Of a DNA stretch of 43,715 nt, positions 33,996-42,208 are shown piece after piece. The notes beneath the pieces were generated by a model, which saw only the letters and a list, made by a program, of their open reading frames with translations, had not been told where the DNA came from and did no database searches. The number at the start of each line of letters is the position of its first letter. Positions within the stretch are counted from its first letter, which is position 1. A program made the translations under genes and the position numbers. Origin of the DNA: an uncultured SAR86 cluster bacterium (GTDB lineage: Bacteria; Pseudomonadota; Gammaproteobacteria; Magnimaribacterales; D2472); the NCBI GenBank assembly GCA_902582355.1, contig CACHRR010000006.1:1-43715 (forward strand), written 5' to 3'.

Positions 33996-34282
33996 TAATA
34001 GATAATATAGATAGTGCCAGACTAGCTTGTTAAGATAAATTATATATTTTATGTATATTGTTTATAGCTAATTAACACTCCAAAGCCTCTCAAAATTCAC
34101 GACCACTAGATATATACCCACCCCACCCGGCTGGTACTCCTGCCCTGCCCATAAAAGAATATGACTACAGATTGACTACAATTTATTTGTTTTATGACTA
34201 CCTAGTAAAAAATTAATGTATGCAATTCTGCATCAATACTGACTACAATTTTAGGGGATATGACTACATTTTTTTCTTAAAT
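33996..34282. other. Gene-free region with phased TGACTAC repeats and a C-rich block
   Basis: This 287 bp stretch has no convincing ORF. It contains a pyrimidine-rich C-rich block (34111-34150) that stands out in the AT-rich background and, beside tRNA-Glu, five TGACTAC repeats. I read it as a possible integrase arm-site region; no recombinase gene is present. Confidence 0.5.
34162..34267 (+). repeat. Five direct repeats of TGACTAC
   Basis: Copies begin at 34162, 34173, 34195, 34240 and 34261, all in one orientation, four of them followed by A. Start-to-start spacings are 11, 22, 45 and 21 bp, close to whole helical turns. Such arrays are typical of arm-type sites of tyrosine recombinases next to an att core. 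Confidence 0.75.
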
Positions 34283-34320
34283 CATAAAAAAAGCCCACTA
34301 GTGTGGGCTTTATAGTAAAT

Positions 34321-34332
<12 letters not shown>
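34283..34332. repeat. Direct repeat copy B (3' end of intact tRNA-Glu plus terminator)
   Basis: The intact partner of 33432-33480, 50 nt. It spans the last 12 nt of tRNA-Glu and the terminator behind it. Homology stops inside the tRNA, as expected for an att core. Confidence 0.75.
34284..34311 (-). terminator. Intrinsic terminator of tRNA-Glu
   Basis: 9 bp stem AAAGCCCAC / GTGGGCTTT with a 4 nt loop, followed on the minus strand by a T-run. It sits about 10 nt after the tRNA CCA end. Confidence 0.85.
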
Positions 34333-34396
<64 letters not shown>

Positions 34397-34410
34397 AGGA
34401 TAAAATGAGT

Positions 34411-34438
34411 ATTATATGGAATCAACAAAGATTATCAA
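34411..34438 (-). promoter_or_regulatory. Promoter of tRNA-Glu
   Basis: -35 TTGATA (34433-34438), a 16 bp spacer and -10 TATAAT (34411-34416) on the minus strand, between the trmJ stop and the tRNA. Confidence 0.7.
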
Positions 34439-34445
34439 ACCAAAA

Positions 34446-35171
34446 TTATTTTAATTTTTTCTTAATTCCTGATAGAAATCCTCGCATAAAGCTTGCTTCC
34501 ATTTCATCTGGTTGCAGTCTTGTAAACATTCTTTTGATTCTTGATATGATCTTCTTAGGATTTTCGGGATCAATAACATCTATTTCTATTGCTGTATCAA
34601 TAAAATGCTTTATTAATCTCTGAAGTTGCTCTGAGTTTACTTCTGGGTAATCTCTCCACTCTCTTGGTCGAACGTTCGATGATGCTTTAAAAATCTCGTA
34701 TAGTATGAGTTGGACTGACATTGCTATATTTAAAACTGGATATTCAGGATTCGCCGGTATTTCTATTAACTTATTAGCAAGCTCTAATTCATCATTTGTG
34801 AGCCCCCTATCCTCTTTACCAAAAATAATGGATATTTCTTTTTCAGAATTTGCCTGTTCAACAATTTCTGTTGAGGCTTGTTCTGCATTAAGTATCGGCC
34901 ACTGGATTGACCTATCCCTTGCAGAAGTTGCATAAACAAAAGTACTATTTTTAATTGCATCTTGTATTGAACTATATAGTGTTGCATTTTCAAGAATATC
35001 TGTTGCATTTCCAGCAAGAGCATTTGCATCACCAGAGGGAAAAACTCTTGGATTAACAAGGGATAATCTTTTCAAACCCATTGTTTTAATTGCTCTAGCT
35101 ACGGAACCTATGTTGCCGGGATGAATCGTATCTACTAAAACAATATTTATTAAATTAGTTTTAAAAGTCAT
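34446..35171 (-). CDS. trmJ: tRNA (cytidine/uridine-2'-O-)-methyltransferase TrmJ
   Basis: SPOUT methyltransferase that adds 2'-O-methyl to position 32 of tRNA anticodon loops using SAM; 241 residues, E. coli length 246. Knot motifs are INIVLVDTIHPGNIGSVARAIKTMGL with the catalytic arginine, IIFGKEDRGLTNDEL and PVLNIAMSVQLILYEIF. The last 70 residues form the TrmJ-specific helical extension. GATAAT lies exactly 6 nt before the ATG, predicting a leaderless mRNA. Only 35 bp separate it from the divergent suhB gene, an adjacency shared with other gammaproteobacteria. cysE/iscR, often next, are replaced here by tRNA-Glu and the insert. Confidence 0.93.
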   Translation of the reverse strand: MTFKTNLINIVLVDTIHPGNIGSVARAIKTMGLKRLSLVNPRVFPSGDANALAGNATDILENATLYSSIQDAIKNSTFVYATSARDRSIQWPILNAEQASTEIVEQANSEKEISIIFGKEDRGLTNDELELANKLIEIPANPEYPVLNIAMSVQLILYEIFKASSNVRPREWRDYPEVNSEQLQRLIKHFIDTAIEIDVIDPENPKKIISRIKRMFTRLQPDEMEASFMRGFLSGIKKKLK

Positions 35172-35177
35172 ACAACT

Positions 35178-35200
35178 ATTATCCTTATTTCTATTACAAT
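35178..35200. promoter_or_regulatory. Overlapping divergent leaderless promoters of trmJ and suhB
   Basis: GATAAT on the minus strand (35178-35183) is 6 nt before the trmJ ATG. TACAAT on the plus strand (35195-35200) is 6 nt before the suhB ATG. The whole intergenic region is 35 bp, so the two promoters share DNA and must exclude each other. Confidence 0.55.
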
Positions 35201-35206
35201 AGCGAC

Positions 35207-35998
35207 ATGTCTAAACAAGCTTTATTAAAAGTAAGCCAATTAGCCGCACAAAAAGGTGCTGCTGAGTTGGAATTCGCTGTTAAGAAAGTACATAGTTTAG
35301 ATAATTCTAAAGGTGGTCCAGAAGGTTATATCAAAGCAATAGAAAAAAGAGTTGAAGATTTAGTATTTGAAGAAATCCAAAAATTCCATAACGAAGACAA
35401 CCTCTTGAGTGTTCATCACGGTTATATCATCAACAACTCTAACGTCACATGGGTTTTGAAACCAATAGACGGTAGAGAAAATTTTATAAATGGGTACCCA
35501 CATTTTGCAATATCGCTTTGTTCAATAATTGATAATGTAACAACCTCTGCAATAGTAATAGATCCAATAAGAAGAGAAGAATTCTCTGGATATCTTGGTG
35601 GAGGAGCAAACCTCAACAATAATAAAATTAGAACAAGTAATCAATATGGATTTGAGGACGCAATGCTATCATTCTCAAAGCAAAAAAAACCTTCTAAAAG
35701 TTATGATTTCCATAAATCTCATAAAGAAATTGCTAACCAAAATCTAAATATGCGTCAATCAGGATGTCTTTCACTTGATTTAGCATATGTTGGTTCTGGA
35801 AGACTGGATGGAACATGGGGTTATGACTTAGATCTAATAGATATGGCTGCAGGTGCTTTAATTTCACAAGAGGGAGGAGCATTAGTAAGTAATTTTGATG
35901 GTGATCCAAATTTTATTGATGGCAATAACATTATCTCAGCAACACCAAAGATATATAAATCAATGGTTAAGTCAATTAAACCCTATTATAAATTTTAA
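35207..35998 (+). CDS. suhB: SuhB-like inositol monophosphatase family protein, probably inactive as a phosphatase
   Basis: IMPase-fold protein of 263 residues, placed beside trmJ and secDF as SuhB is in related bacteria. Fold motifs remain: PHFAISLCSIIDNVTTSAIVIDPIRRE, RQSGCLSLDLAYVGSGRLDG and LIDMAAGALISQEGGALVS. The metal site is damaged. The EE of the TEESG motif is replaced (SVHHG, H70), and the DPLDGT signature reads KPIDGR (K85 for the first aspartate, R90 for the threonine); D88 and D212 remain. E. coli SuhB also works as an rRNA transcription antitermination factor independently of catalysis, and I infer this is the retained role. TACAAT lies exactly 6 nt before the ATG. The stop overlaps secF by 4 bp. 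Confidence 0.82.
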   Translation: MSKQALLKVSQLAAQKGAAELEFAVKKVHSLDNSKGGPEGYIKAIEKRVEDLVFEEIQKFHNEDNLLSVHHGYIINNSNVTWVLKPIDGRENFINGYPHFAISLCSIIDNVTTSAIVIDPIRREEFSGYLGGGANLNNNKIRTSNQYGFEDAMLSFSKQKKPSKSYDFHKSHKEIANQNLNMRQSGCLSLDLAYVGSGRLDGTWGYDLDLIDMAAGALISQEGGALVSNFDGDPNFIDGNNIISATPKIYKSMVKSIKPYYKF

Positions 35999-36912
35999 GG
36001 TAGATTCTCGAATTCAGCTCCCTCTGGTTCAGGAACTGCGAGATCTTCTTTGCTTAAATTAAGGCTCATAAGCATATTCGCAACAACGTATATAGATGAA
36101 TATGTTCCAATAATAACTCCTAGAATTAATGCAAGACTAAATCCTCTTATTAATTCTCCGCCAAAGATAAATAAAGCAAATAAGACTAGTAATGTTGTAA
36201 AAGAAGTAACAATAGTTCTTCCAAGAATTTGATTTAAAGATAGGTCAACAAGATCTTCTGGATCAAGAACCCTTTCAGTTCTAAAGTTTTCTCTTATTCT
36301 GTCTGAAACAACAATAGTATCATTAAGTGAGTAGCCAATCACTGCAAGTAATGCTGCAAGGACAGTTAAATCAAAATCCCAACTAAAGATAGAAAAGATG
36401 CCCAATATTATTACAACATCATGTCCTAAGGCAGCTACTGCTCCAAGTGCAAATTTATATTGAAATCTGAAAGCAACATACATAAGAATCATAAATAATG
36501 CTATAAGCATCCCGAGTCCTCCCTGATCTCTTAATTCATCGCCAACTTGTGGGCCAACAAACTCTACTCTTTTTAAATTAATAGGTACACCTTCATTGCT
36601 TAAAATATTAAATATATCTTCTCCTACAGAACTATTTCCGCTTTGATCAGCAACCTTTATCAATACATCTAGGTTGGTACCAAAATTTACAACTTGAGAA
36701 TCAAGATACCCATTAGTTTCAAGATCTTCTCTAATTGACTCAAGGGAAACAGGAGACGAATATGAAACTTCAATTAAGGTTCCACCACTAAAATCTAAGC
36801 CCAGGCTAATACCTCTAAGACTTAAAGATAAAATTGAGATTAAAAAAATAGAAATAGAAATAGCGCTTGCTAATCTTCTATATTTCATAAATTTAAGATT
36901 TGAAATCTTCAT
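35995..36912 (-). CDS. secF: Protein translocase subunit SecF
   Basis: Six-span RND-type membrane subunit that, with SecD, uses the proton gradient to assist Sec export from the periplasmic side. The 305 residues match the usual length. RGISLGLDFSGGTLIEV marks the first periplasmic segment; VGPQVGDEL and the conserved helices with GYSLNDTIVVSDRIRENFR, NQILGRTIVTSFTTLLVLFALFIFGG follow. The start overlaps the secD stop by 4 bp (ATGA) and the 3' end overlaps the convergent suhB. Confidence 0.97.
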   Translation of the reverse strand: MKISNLKFMKYRRLASAISISIFLISILSLSLRGISLGLDFSGGTLIEVSYSSPVSLESIREDLETNGYLDSQVVNFGTNLDVLIKVADQSGNSSVGEDIFNILSNEGVPINLKRVEFVGPQVGDELRDQGGLGMLIALFMILMYVAFRFQYKFALGAVAALGHDVVIILGIFSIFSWDFDLTVLAALLAVIGYSLNDTIVVSDRIRENFRTERVLDPEDLVDLSLNQILGRTIVTSFTTLLVLFALFIFGGELIRGFSLALILGVIIGTYSSIYVVANMLMSLNLSKEDLAVPEPEGAEFENLP

Positions 36913-38765
36913 ACTCTAAGTTCCTTGATATTTCTATTGCCGTAAACAATATTGACCATAGCTCTTGTACAAATAATAGCTGTAAACATAGAAGTAACTA
37001 TTCCAATTGATAGTGTTATTGCAAAACCTTTAACAGGACCTGTGCCAATTATGTAAAGAATTAATGCAGTAATTAAAGTTGTTACATTAGCATCAAATAT
37101 AGTTACAAAGGCTCTTGAAAAACCTTCTTTTATTGCTGTTTGAGGCTCTTTTTCATTTAATTCTTCTCTAATTCTTGAAAAAATAAGAACATTAGCGTCA
37201 ACAGCCATACCAACCGTCAATACAATTCCAGCCATGCCAGGTAATGTTAGAGATGCTCCTAACAGAGACATTATTCCAGTTATAAGAACTAAATTTATCA
37301 TTAATGAAATATTGGCAGCCAAACCAAAGAGTCTGTAATAAAGAATCATGAATAACACAACCAATGAAAATCCAATAACTATTGATTTAAGTCCAAGTTC
37401 AACGTTTTCCTTACCAAGACTTGGCCCTACTGTTCTCTCCTCAACAAATTTCATTGGTGCTGCTAGTGCTCCCGCTCTTAATAAAAGAGCCAACTCACTT
37501 GCTTCTGCTGGTGAGCCAACTCCAGTAATCCTAAAACTTGTGCCAAGGACAGCTTGAACGGTTGCCAAGCTAATAATATTTTTTTCAATATATGAACTTT
37601 GCTCAATAATACTCTCACCAAATGAATTAGAAACAAGTTCAGATTTAGTTTTTTGCTCTACAAACAGAACACCTAATTTTCTTCCGATGTTGCCAGAGGT
37701 AGCTTTTTGCATTGCTCGCCCTCCCTCCATATCCAAAGTAATATTTACTTGCGCAAAACCGCTCTCATCAAAACCTGTGCTTGCATTAGTTACTCTATCG
37801 CCAGAGACAATCACAGCTTTTTCCAAAAATGCTGTTTGATATTCGTTTTCTTTAAAAGGAAACTCTTCTTTTCTTAGAGGTGATGTTCTTGAATTAGCTT
37901 CCATTCTAAATTCAAGATTTGCAGTTTTTCCTATAATTTTTTTTGCTGCTGTTGGGTCTTGTACTCCTGGAAGCTGAACCACTATTCTATTGGAACCTTG
38001 TCTTTGGACAATCGGCTCAGAGACGCCGAGTTCATTCACTCTATTTCTTAATGTAATTAAGTTTTGACCTACAGCATAATCTCTAATTTCCCTAAGAGCT
38101 ATATCAGAATATCCCAACATTAAAGAATTGGTGCTTGGTTTTTCAGTTATTATGTATTGAACTCCGTTAATAACTGGACTGTCGTCTCTAAATTTTTTAA
38201 GAGCCCTGTTGTAACTTTGTTTATCAGAAAATTCAAAAAATAAATTTAAATTTTCGACAAATGATGTTTCAAACTTTATTCTTTCTTCTTTGAATGACTT
38301 TCGGTAATTGTCTAAAAGAAGCTCTAATCTAGATTCTTGAGCAGAATCAATATCTACCTCAAGAAGGAAATGGACACCACCTGACAAATCAAGACCAAGT
38401 TTAACTGGATTGGCGCCAATGTCTTTTAGCCATTGAGGAGTAGATGGCTCCAAAAATAGTGCAATTATCACTTTATCTAATAACGAATTTTGCAATAAAG
38501 TTTTAGAACTAAGTTGAGTCTCAACATCTTTGAACTTAATTACAATCTTATTTTCTCTTAAAAAAATATCTTCGTATTTAGTTTGTGATTGTGTTAAAAC
38601 TACCTCAAGTTCATTTAGTAATGATTGGTCTGCTGATTTTCCTGAATCAGTATAGGCAACTTGGATAGATGGCTGAGTAGGATATAAATTTGGAAGTGCA
38701 TATATTGATCCGATTATCAATATTACTAGAATAAATAAATATTGATAAATTGAAAATTTGTTCAC
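36909..38765 (-). CDS. secD: Protein translocase subunit SecD
   Basis: Large partner of SecF, 618 residues (E. coli 615). An N-terminal membrane span (YLFILVILIIGSIYALPNLYP) precedes the periplasmic P1 region with LGLDLSGGVHFLLEVD, NRVNELGVSEPIVQRQG and IVVQLPGVQDP. The C-terminal six-helix RND core has LPGMAGIVLTVGMAVDANVLIFSRIREEL and SRAFVTIFDANVTTLITALILY with the proton-relay aspartate. It follows yajC by 8 bp and overlaps secF by 4 bp. Confidence 0.98.
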   Translation of the reverse strand: MNKFSIYQYLFILVILIIGSIYALPNLYPTQPSIQVAYTDSGKSADQSLLNELEVVLTQSQTKYEDIFLRENKIVIKFKDVETQLSSKTLLQNSLLDKVIIALFLEPSTPQWLKDIGANPVKLGLDLSGGVHFLLEVDIDSAQESRLELLLDNYRKSFKEERIKFETSFVENLNLFFEFSDKQSYNRALKKFRDDSPVINGVQYIITEKPSTNSLMLGYSDIALREIRDYAVGQNLITLRNRVNELGVSEPIVQRQGSNRIVVQLPGVQDPTAAKKIIGKTANLEFRMEANSRTSPLRKEEFPFKENEYQTAFLEKAVIVSGDRVTNASTGFDESGFAQVNITLDMEGGRAMQKATSGNIGRKLGVLFVEQKTKSELVSNSFGESIIEQSSYIEKNIISLATVQAVLGTSFRITGVGSPAEASELALLLRAGALAAPMKFVEERTVGPSLGKENVELGLKSIVIGFSLVVLFMILYYRLFGLAANISLMINLVLITGIMSLLGASLTLPGMAGIVLTVGMAVDANVLIFSRIREELNEKEPQTAIKEGFSRAFVTIFDANVTTLITALILYIIGTGPVKGFAITLSIGIVTSMFTAIICTRAMVNIVYGNRNIKELRV

Positions 38766-38773
38766 TTTAATTT

Positions 38774-39070
38774 TTAATTAATGGACTCAATGGTTCCTTT
38801 AGGAAGAATATTTGCTATTGCTGATTTTTGAAGTTTAAAAACAACATTTTCACTAACTTCAATTGAGATATACTCACCTTTAATTGCTTTAACTTTTCCT
38901 ATAATTCCACTTGCTGCTATGACTTCTGAGCCTATCTCAAGTCTTGATAACATCTCATTAATTTCTTTATTTCTTTTTGATTGAGGTCTTATTACAAATA
39001 AATAAGTAAATAAAAGTAGAGCTCCTAAAAATATTAATGGTGTAAATAATGACGGTTGAGATGTTTCCAT
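38774..39070 (-). CDS. yajC: Sec translocase accessory protein YajC
   Basis: Single-span membrane protein of 98 residues: LIFLGALLLFTYLFVIRPQSKRNKE followed by the cytoplasmic YajC domain with LEIGSEVIAASGIIGKVKAIKGEYISIEVSENVVFKLQKSAI. It binds the SecDF/YidC complex. It lies 9 bp after tgt and 8 bp before secD, in the conserved queA-tgt-yajC-secD-secF operon. Confidence 0.96.
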   Translation of the reverse strand: METSQPSLFTPLIFLGALLLFTYLFVIRPQSKRNKEINEMLSRLEIGSEVIAASGIIGKVKAIKGEYISIEVSENVVFKLQKSAIANILPKGTIESIN

Positions 39071-39079
39071 ATAATTTCC

Positions 39080-40195
39080 CTATATTGGCCCATCGGGCAT
39101 TTCTAAATCCCGTTTATTATAAAAGTCTTTTAAAAAGTTCGCGAATTTATTATCTTTAATTGCAAGTCTCATATCTCTCATCAATGACTGATAATAATAA
39201 ATATTATGATATGTTGCTAACATAGAACCAAGCATTTCGTTTGTTCTGTGCAAATGATTAAGATAAGCCCTACTATAATTTTGAGATACTTTAGAGTCAC
39301 AGTTTTTATCAATAGGTTCATCAGAATTCTTATATTCAGAATTTCTTATGTTTATAACGCCTTCAGATGTAAATAATTGTCCATTACGTGCATTTCTTGT
39401 TGGTAAAACACAATCAAACATGTCAACACCATACCTTACAGCCTCAACAATATCCTCTGGTGTTCCGACACCCATTAAATATCTTGGCTTATCATTAGGG
39501 AGCTTATCAGATATATATCCTAAGATTTCTTTTTTCTCTTCTTTTGATTCTCCTACACTTAGGCCACCAAGAGCTACTCCATCAAAATCTATTTCCATTA
39601 ACTGATTTAATGATGCCTCTCTTAAATCTTTATACATTCCACCTTGAATTATCCCAAACAATGCTGATTTTGATTGATGAGCATCCTTACACCTTTTTGC
39701 CCATCTCATTGATAGTTCCATGGACGTTTTTGCTTCATTATAAGTTGACGGGTAATTAGTGCACTCGTCAAAAGCCATAATAATGTCAGAGCCAAGATTT
39801 TCTTGAATCTTTATTGAGTCTTCAGGTCTAATAAATATCTTTTTTCCGTCATATGGCGAACTAAAATTTACTCCTTGTTCAGAGATTTTTACCAAATCTC
39901 CCAAACTCCATACTTGAAACCCTCCAGAGTCTGTCAAAATTGGTCTATCCCAATTACAGAATTTATGAAGACCGCCTAGGTTTTTTATTAAATCATCACC
40001 TGGTCTTAACATAAGATGAAATGTATTGCCTAGTATAATTTCTGATCCAGTTTCAATAAGATCTTCAATTGTTAAACCTTTAACAGTTCCATTAGTCCCA
40101 ACTGGCATAAAAGCAGGTAATTGAATTTTACCCCGAGTGAATTCTAATTCTGCCCTTCTTGCAAAGTCAGAATTATTTAATAAATTAAATTTCAT
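39080..40195 (-). CDS. tgt: tRNA-guanine transglycosylase with incomplete zinc site
   Basis: Exchanges guanine-34 for preQ1 in tRNAs with GUN anticodons; 371 residues, E. coli 375. Catalytic features are intact: [13 protein letters not shown] (general base D), GGLSVGE, the nucleophile region [17 protein letters not shown]. The zinc motif, normally C-x-C-x2-C plus a histidine (C302, C304, C307, H333 in E. coli), reads [16 protein letters not shown]299 kept, S301 and S304 in place of two cysteines, H330 kept. The surrounding residues are otherwise conserved, so this is substitution rather than decay. It overlaps queA, the next enzyme of queuosine synthesis, by 11 bp. Confidence 0.95.
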   Translation of the reverse strand: MKFNLLNNSDFARRAELEFTRGKIQLPAFMPVGTNGTVKGLTIEDLIETGSEIILGNTFHLMLRPGDDLIKNLGGLHKFCNWDRPILTDSGGFQVWSLGDLVKISEQGVNFSSPYDGKKIFIRPEDSIKIQENLGSDIIMAFDECTNYPSTYNEAKTSMELSMRWAKRCKDAHQSKSALFGIIQGGMYKDLREASLNQLMEIDFDGVALGGLSVGESKEEKKEILGYISDKLPNDKPRYLMGVGTPEDIVEAVRYGVDMFDCVLPTRNARNGQLFTSEGVINIRNSEYKNSDEPIDKNCDSKVSQNYSRAYLNHLHRTNEMLGSMLATYHNIYYYQSLMRDMRLAIKDNKFANFLKDFYNKRDLEMPDGPI

Positions 40196-41204
40196 TTTTC
40201 TTTAGCAACATCGCATCACCGTAAGATAAGAATCTATATTTCTCATCAATTGCTATTTTATATAGTTGCTTCATATTGTCATAGCCAATAAATGCAGATA
40301 CAAGCATTAACAAGGAAGATCGAGGTAAATGAAAATTTGTGATCAATCTATCAACCACCTTGAACTTATAACCAGGATATATAAAAAGCTTAGTGTAGCC
40401 ACAATACCCAATTTTGCTGTTATTCATATATGCTGTTTCAAGTGCTCTTAATGCAGTCGTTCCAACTGCAAAAACTTTTTTTCCCAATTGCTTTGTTTCA
40501 TTAACTAAATGAATCACCTCATCACTTACTTCAAAATACTCTTTGTGAATATCATGTTCTTCTATATTTTCAGTTTTTACTGGTTGAAAGGTGCCAGCTC
40601 CAACACTTAAATTAACTGAAGCAATTCTTACCCCCCTTTTTTTTATTTTTTCTATTAACTCATGATCAAAATGTAATCCAGCAGTAGGAGCAGCTACAGA
40701 CTCTTGCAGTTTTTTGTCTTCATAAACAGTCGCGTACCTCTCTTTATCTAAGTCTTGGTAACCTCGCTTAATGTAGGGAGGAAGAGGTACATGTCCAATT
40801 TCATTAAAAACCTCTAAAGGAGGTAAATCAAATTGCAATATATAAAAATTATTTTGCCTATCTATGCATTTAACTTGATATGAGTCTAAATTAATTAATG
40901 TTCCAATTTTGATGCTTCTGCTGGAACGTATCTGAACAAGTGCCTTGTTATCTTCCATGATTCTTTCAAGCATTATCTCAACAGCACCTCCTGACTCTTT
41001 AGTACCAAATATTCTTGCTGGAATTACTGAAGTATTATTAACAATCAAAAGGTCGCCGCTGCTAAAATAATCTACAATATTTAAAAAATACTTATGCTCA
41101 ACTTTGTCAGAATAGATTAATAACCTGCTAGAACTTCTCCTATCCAATGGATAATTGGCAATAAGTTCTTCTGGTAAATGATAATCAAAGTCAGATGTTT
41201 TCAT
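40185..41204 (-). CDS. queA: S-adenosylmethionine:tRNA ribosyltransferase-isomerase
   Basis: Transfers and isomerises the ribosyl group of SAM onto preQ1 in tRNA to form epoxyqueuosine; 339 residues, typical 340-356. Motifs are [69 protein letters not shown] and [16 protein letters not shown]. It is the first gene of the queA-tgt-yajC-secD-secF operon. A TAAAAT box lies 8 nt before the ATG, so the leader would be very short. It is divergent from tRNA-Leu. Confidence 0.97.
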   Translation of the reverse strand: MKTSDFDYHLPEELIANYPLDRRSSSRLLIYSDKVEHKYFLNIVDYFSSGDLLIVNNTSVIPARIFGTKESGGAVEIMLERIMEDNKALVQIRSSRSIKIGTLINLDSYQVKCIDRQNNFYILQFDLPPLEVFNEIGHVPLPPYIKRGYQDLDKERYATVYEDKKLQESVAAPTAGLHFDHELIEKIKKRGVRIASVNLSVGAGTFQPVKTENIEEHDIHKEYFEVSDEVIHLVNETKQLGKKVFAVGTTALRALETAYMNNSKIGYCGYTKLFIYPGYKFKVVDRLITNFHLPRSSLLMLVSAFIGYDNMKQLYKIAIDEKYRFLSYGDAMLLKKNEI

Positions 41205-41212
41205 GATGGCAG

Positions 41213-41218
41213 ATTTTA
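41213..41218 (-). promoter_or_regulatory. Candidate -10 element of the queA operon
   Basis: TAAAAT on the minus strand, 8 nt before the queA ATG. It overlaps the -35 region expected for divergent tRNA-Leu. Confidence 0.35.
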
Positions 41219-41236
41219 AATGAGATAATACTTAGC

Positions 41237-41242
41237 TACAAT
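41237..41242 (+). promoter_or_regulatory. Candidate -10 element of tRNA-Leu
   Basis: TACAAT 9 nt before the tRNA 5' end, with a weak -35 (TTTTAA, 17 bp upstream). Confidence 0.4.
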
Positions 41243-41251
41243 GCTCAGCTG

Positions 41252-41336
41252 GCCCCATTGGCGGAATTGGTAGACGCGCGCGACTCAAAATCGCGTTCCT
41301 TCGGGAGTATCTGTTCGACTCAGATATGGGGCACCA
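41252..41336 (+). tRNA. tRNA-Leu (CAA)
   Basis: 85 nt class II tRNA including encoded CCA. Acceptor GCCCCAT pairs with ATGGGGC; anticodon stem CGCGA/TCGCG with loop CTCAAAA gives CAA; long variable arm TTCCTTCGGGAGTATC; T-arm with GTTCGAC. Confidence 0.96.
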
Positions 41337-41385
41337 ATGTTAATGTCGAAATAAAAGCATGTATGTAATAAATATACATTATGAG

Positions 41386-41413
41386 TTGTTAAAAGGAGTC
41401 GCAATAATATAAT
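41386..41413 (+). promoter_or_regulatory. Promoter of proBA (leaderless)
   Basis: -35 TTGTTA (41386-41391), a 16 bp spacer, exact -10 TATAAT (41408-41413), then 6 nt (tattaa) to the ATG. An AGGAG lies 21 nt before the ATG, inside the spacer, and is too far to act as Shine-Dalgarno. Confidence 0.65.
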
Positions 41414-41419
41414 TATTAA

Positions 41420-42208
41420 ATGGTAGCTAGCAATACAATTAAAATAAGCAAAAAATTTGTTATTAAAATTGGTTCATCTCTGCTTACTAAAGAAAGTGGA
41501 GATGTAAATAAAGTTATTCTTAAAAACGTAGTAAAAGATATAGTATGGCTTATCAATAAAAAAAAAGATGTTGTGATAGTATCTTCAGGAGCAATTTCGT
41601 TAGGCAAAGGACAGCTTAATCTTGGAGAAGACTTAACACTAAGCGAATCTCAAGCTGCTGCTGCTAGAGGTCAAATTGAATTAATGAGTGCTTGGAAGAA
41701 TGAATTCAAAAAATATAATATTGAAGTTGCTCAATTGCTTTTATCCCCTCTAGATACTCAAAATAAAAACTCATCTAAAAATGCAATTGCAACAATTAAA
41801 AATCTCATTAAATTTAAGTGTGTACCAGTGATCAATGAAAATGACTCTACATCAAATGAGGAAATCAAATTTGGAGATAATGATATTCTTGCCGCAAAAA
41901 TTTCAAGAATGATACAAGCTGACAACTTAATTTTATTGTCTAATGTTGATGGTTTACTAAAGGATCCTCTAAAGATAAATCAAAGTTCAAACTTAATAAA
42001 AGAAGTAGATAAAATAACTAATTCAATTAAAAATTTAGCTGGCGATGCTTCCAAATATGGAAAAGGTGGAATGATATCAAAAATCAAAGCAGCGCAGATA
42101 TGCATTAAATCAAAATGTTCAGTTATTATTACTTCAGGTATAAAAAATGAGCCTATCAGAAGTCTTTTAAAAAATGATACTAAATCAACAATATTTTTAG
42201 CTACATAA
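41420..42208 (+). CDS. proB: Glutamate 5-kinase, catalytic domain only
   Basis: First step of proline synthesis: ATP-dependent phosphorylation of glutamate. Only the amino-acid-kinase domain is present (262 residues; E. coli ProB is 367), so the C-terminal PUA domain is missing. Motifs are VIKIGSSLLTKE, VIVSSGAISLGKGQL, VINENDSTSNEEIKFGDND and GKGGMISKIKAAQI. Known short ProB proteins can be active; the effect on proline feedback inhibition here is not predictable. The ATG is forced by an in-frame TAA directly before it. The stop and the proA start share one base (TAATG). Confidence 0.95.
   Translation: MVASNTIKISKKFVIKIGSSLLTKESGDVNKVILKNVVKDIVWLINKKKDVVIVSSGAISLGKGQLNLGEDLTLSESQAAAARGQIELMSAWKNEFKKYNIEVAQLLLSPLDTQNKNSSKNAIATIKNLIKFKCVPVINENDSTSNEEIKFGDNDILAAKISRMIQADNLILLSNVDGLLKDPLKINQSSNLIKEVDKITNSIKNLAGDASKYGKGGMISKIKAAQICIKSKCSVIITSGIKNEPIRSLLKNDTKSTIFLAT

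Noticed and set aside
34162-34267. CRISPR array
   Set aside because: Repeat units are only 7 nt with uneven short spacers and no cas genes.
34734-35059. ORFs inside trmJ on both strands
   Set aside because: They are frame shadows of the conserved methyltransferase.
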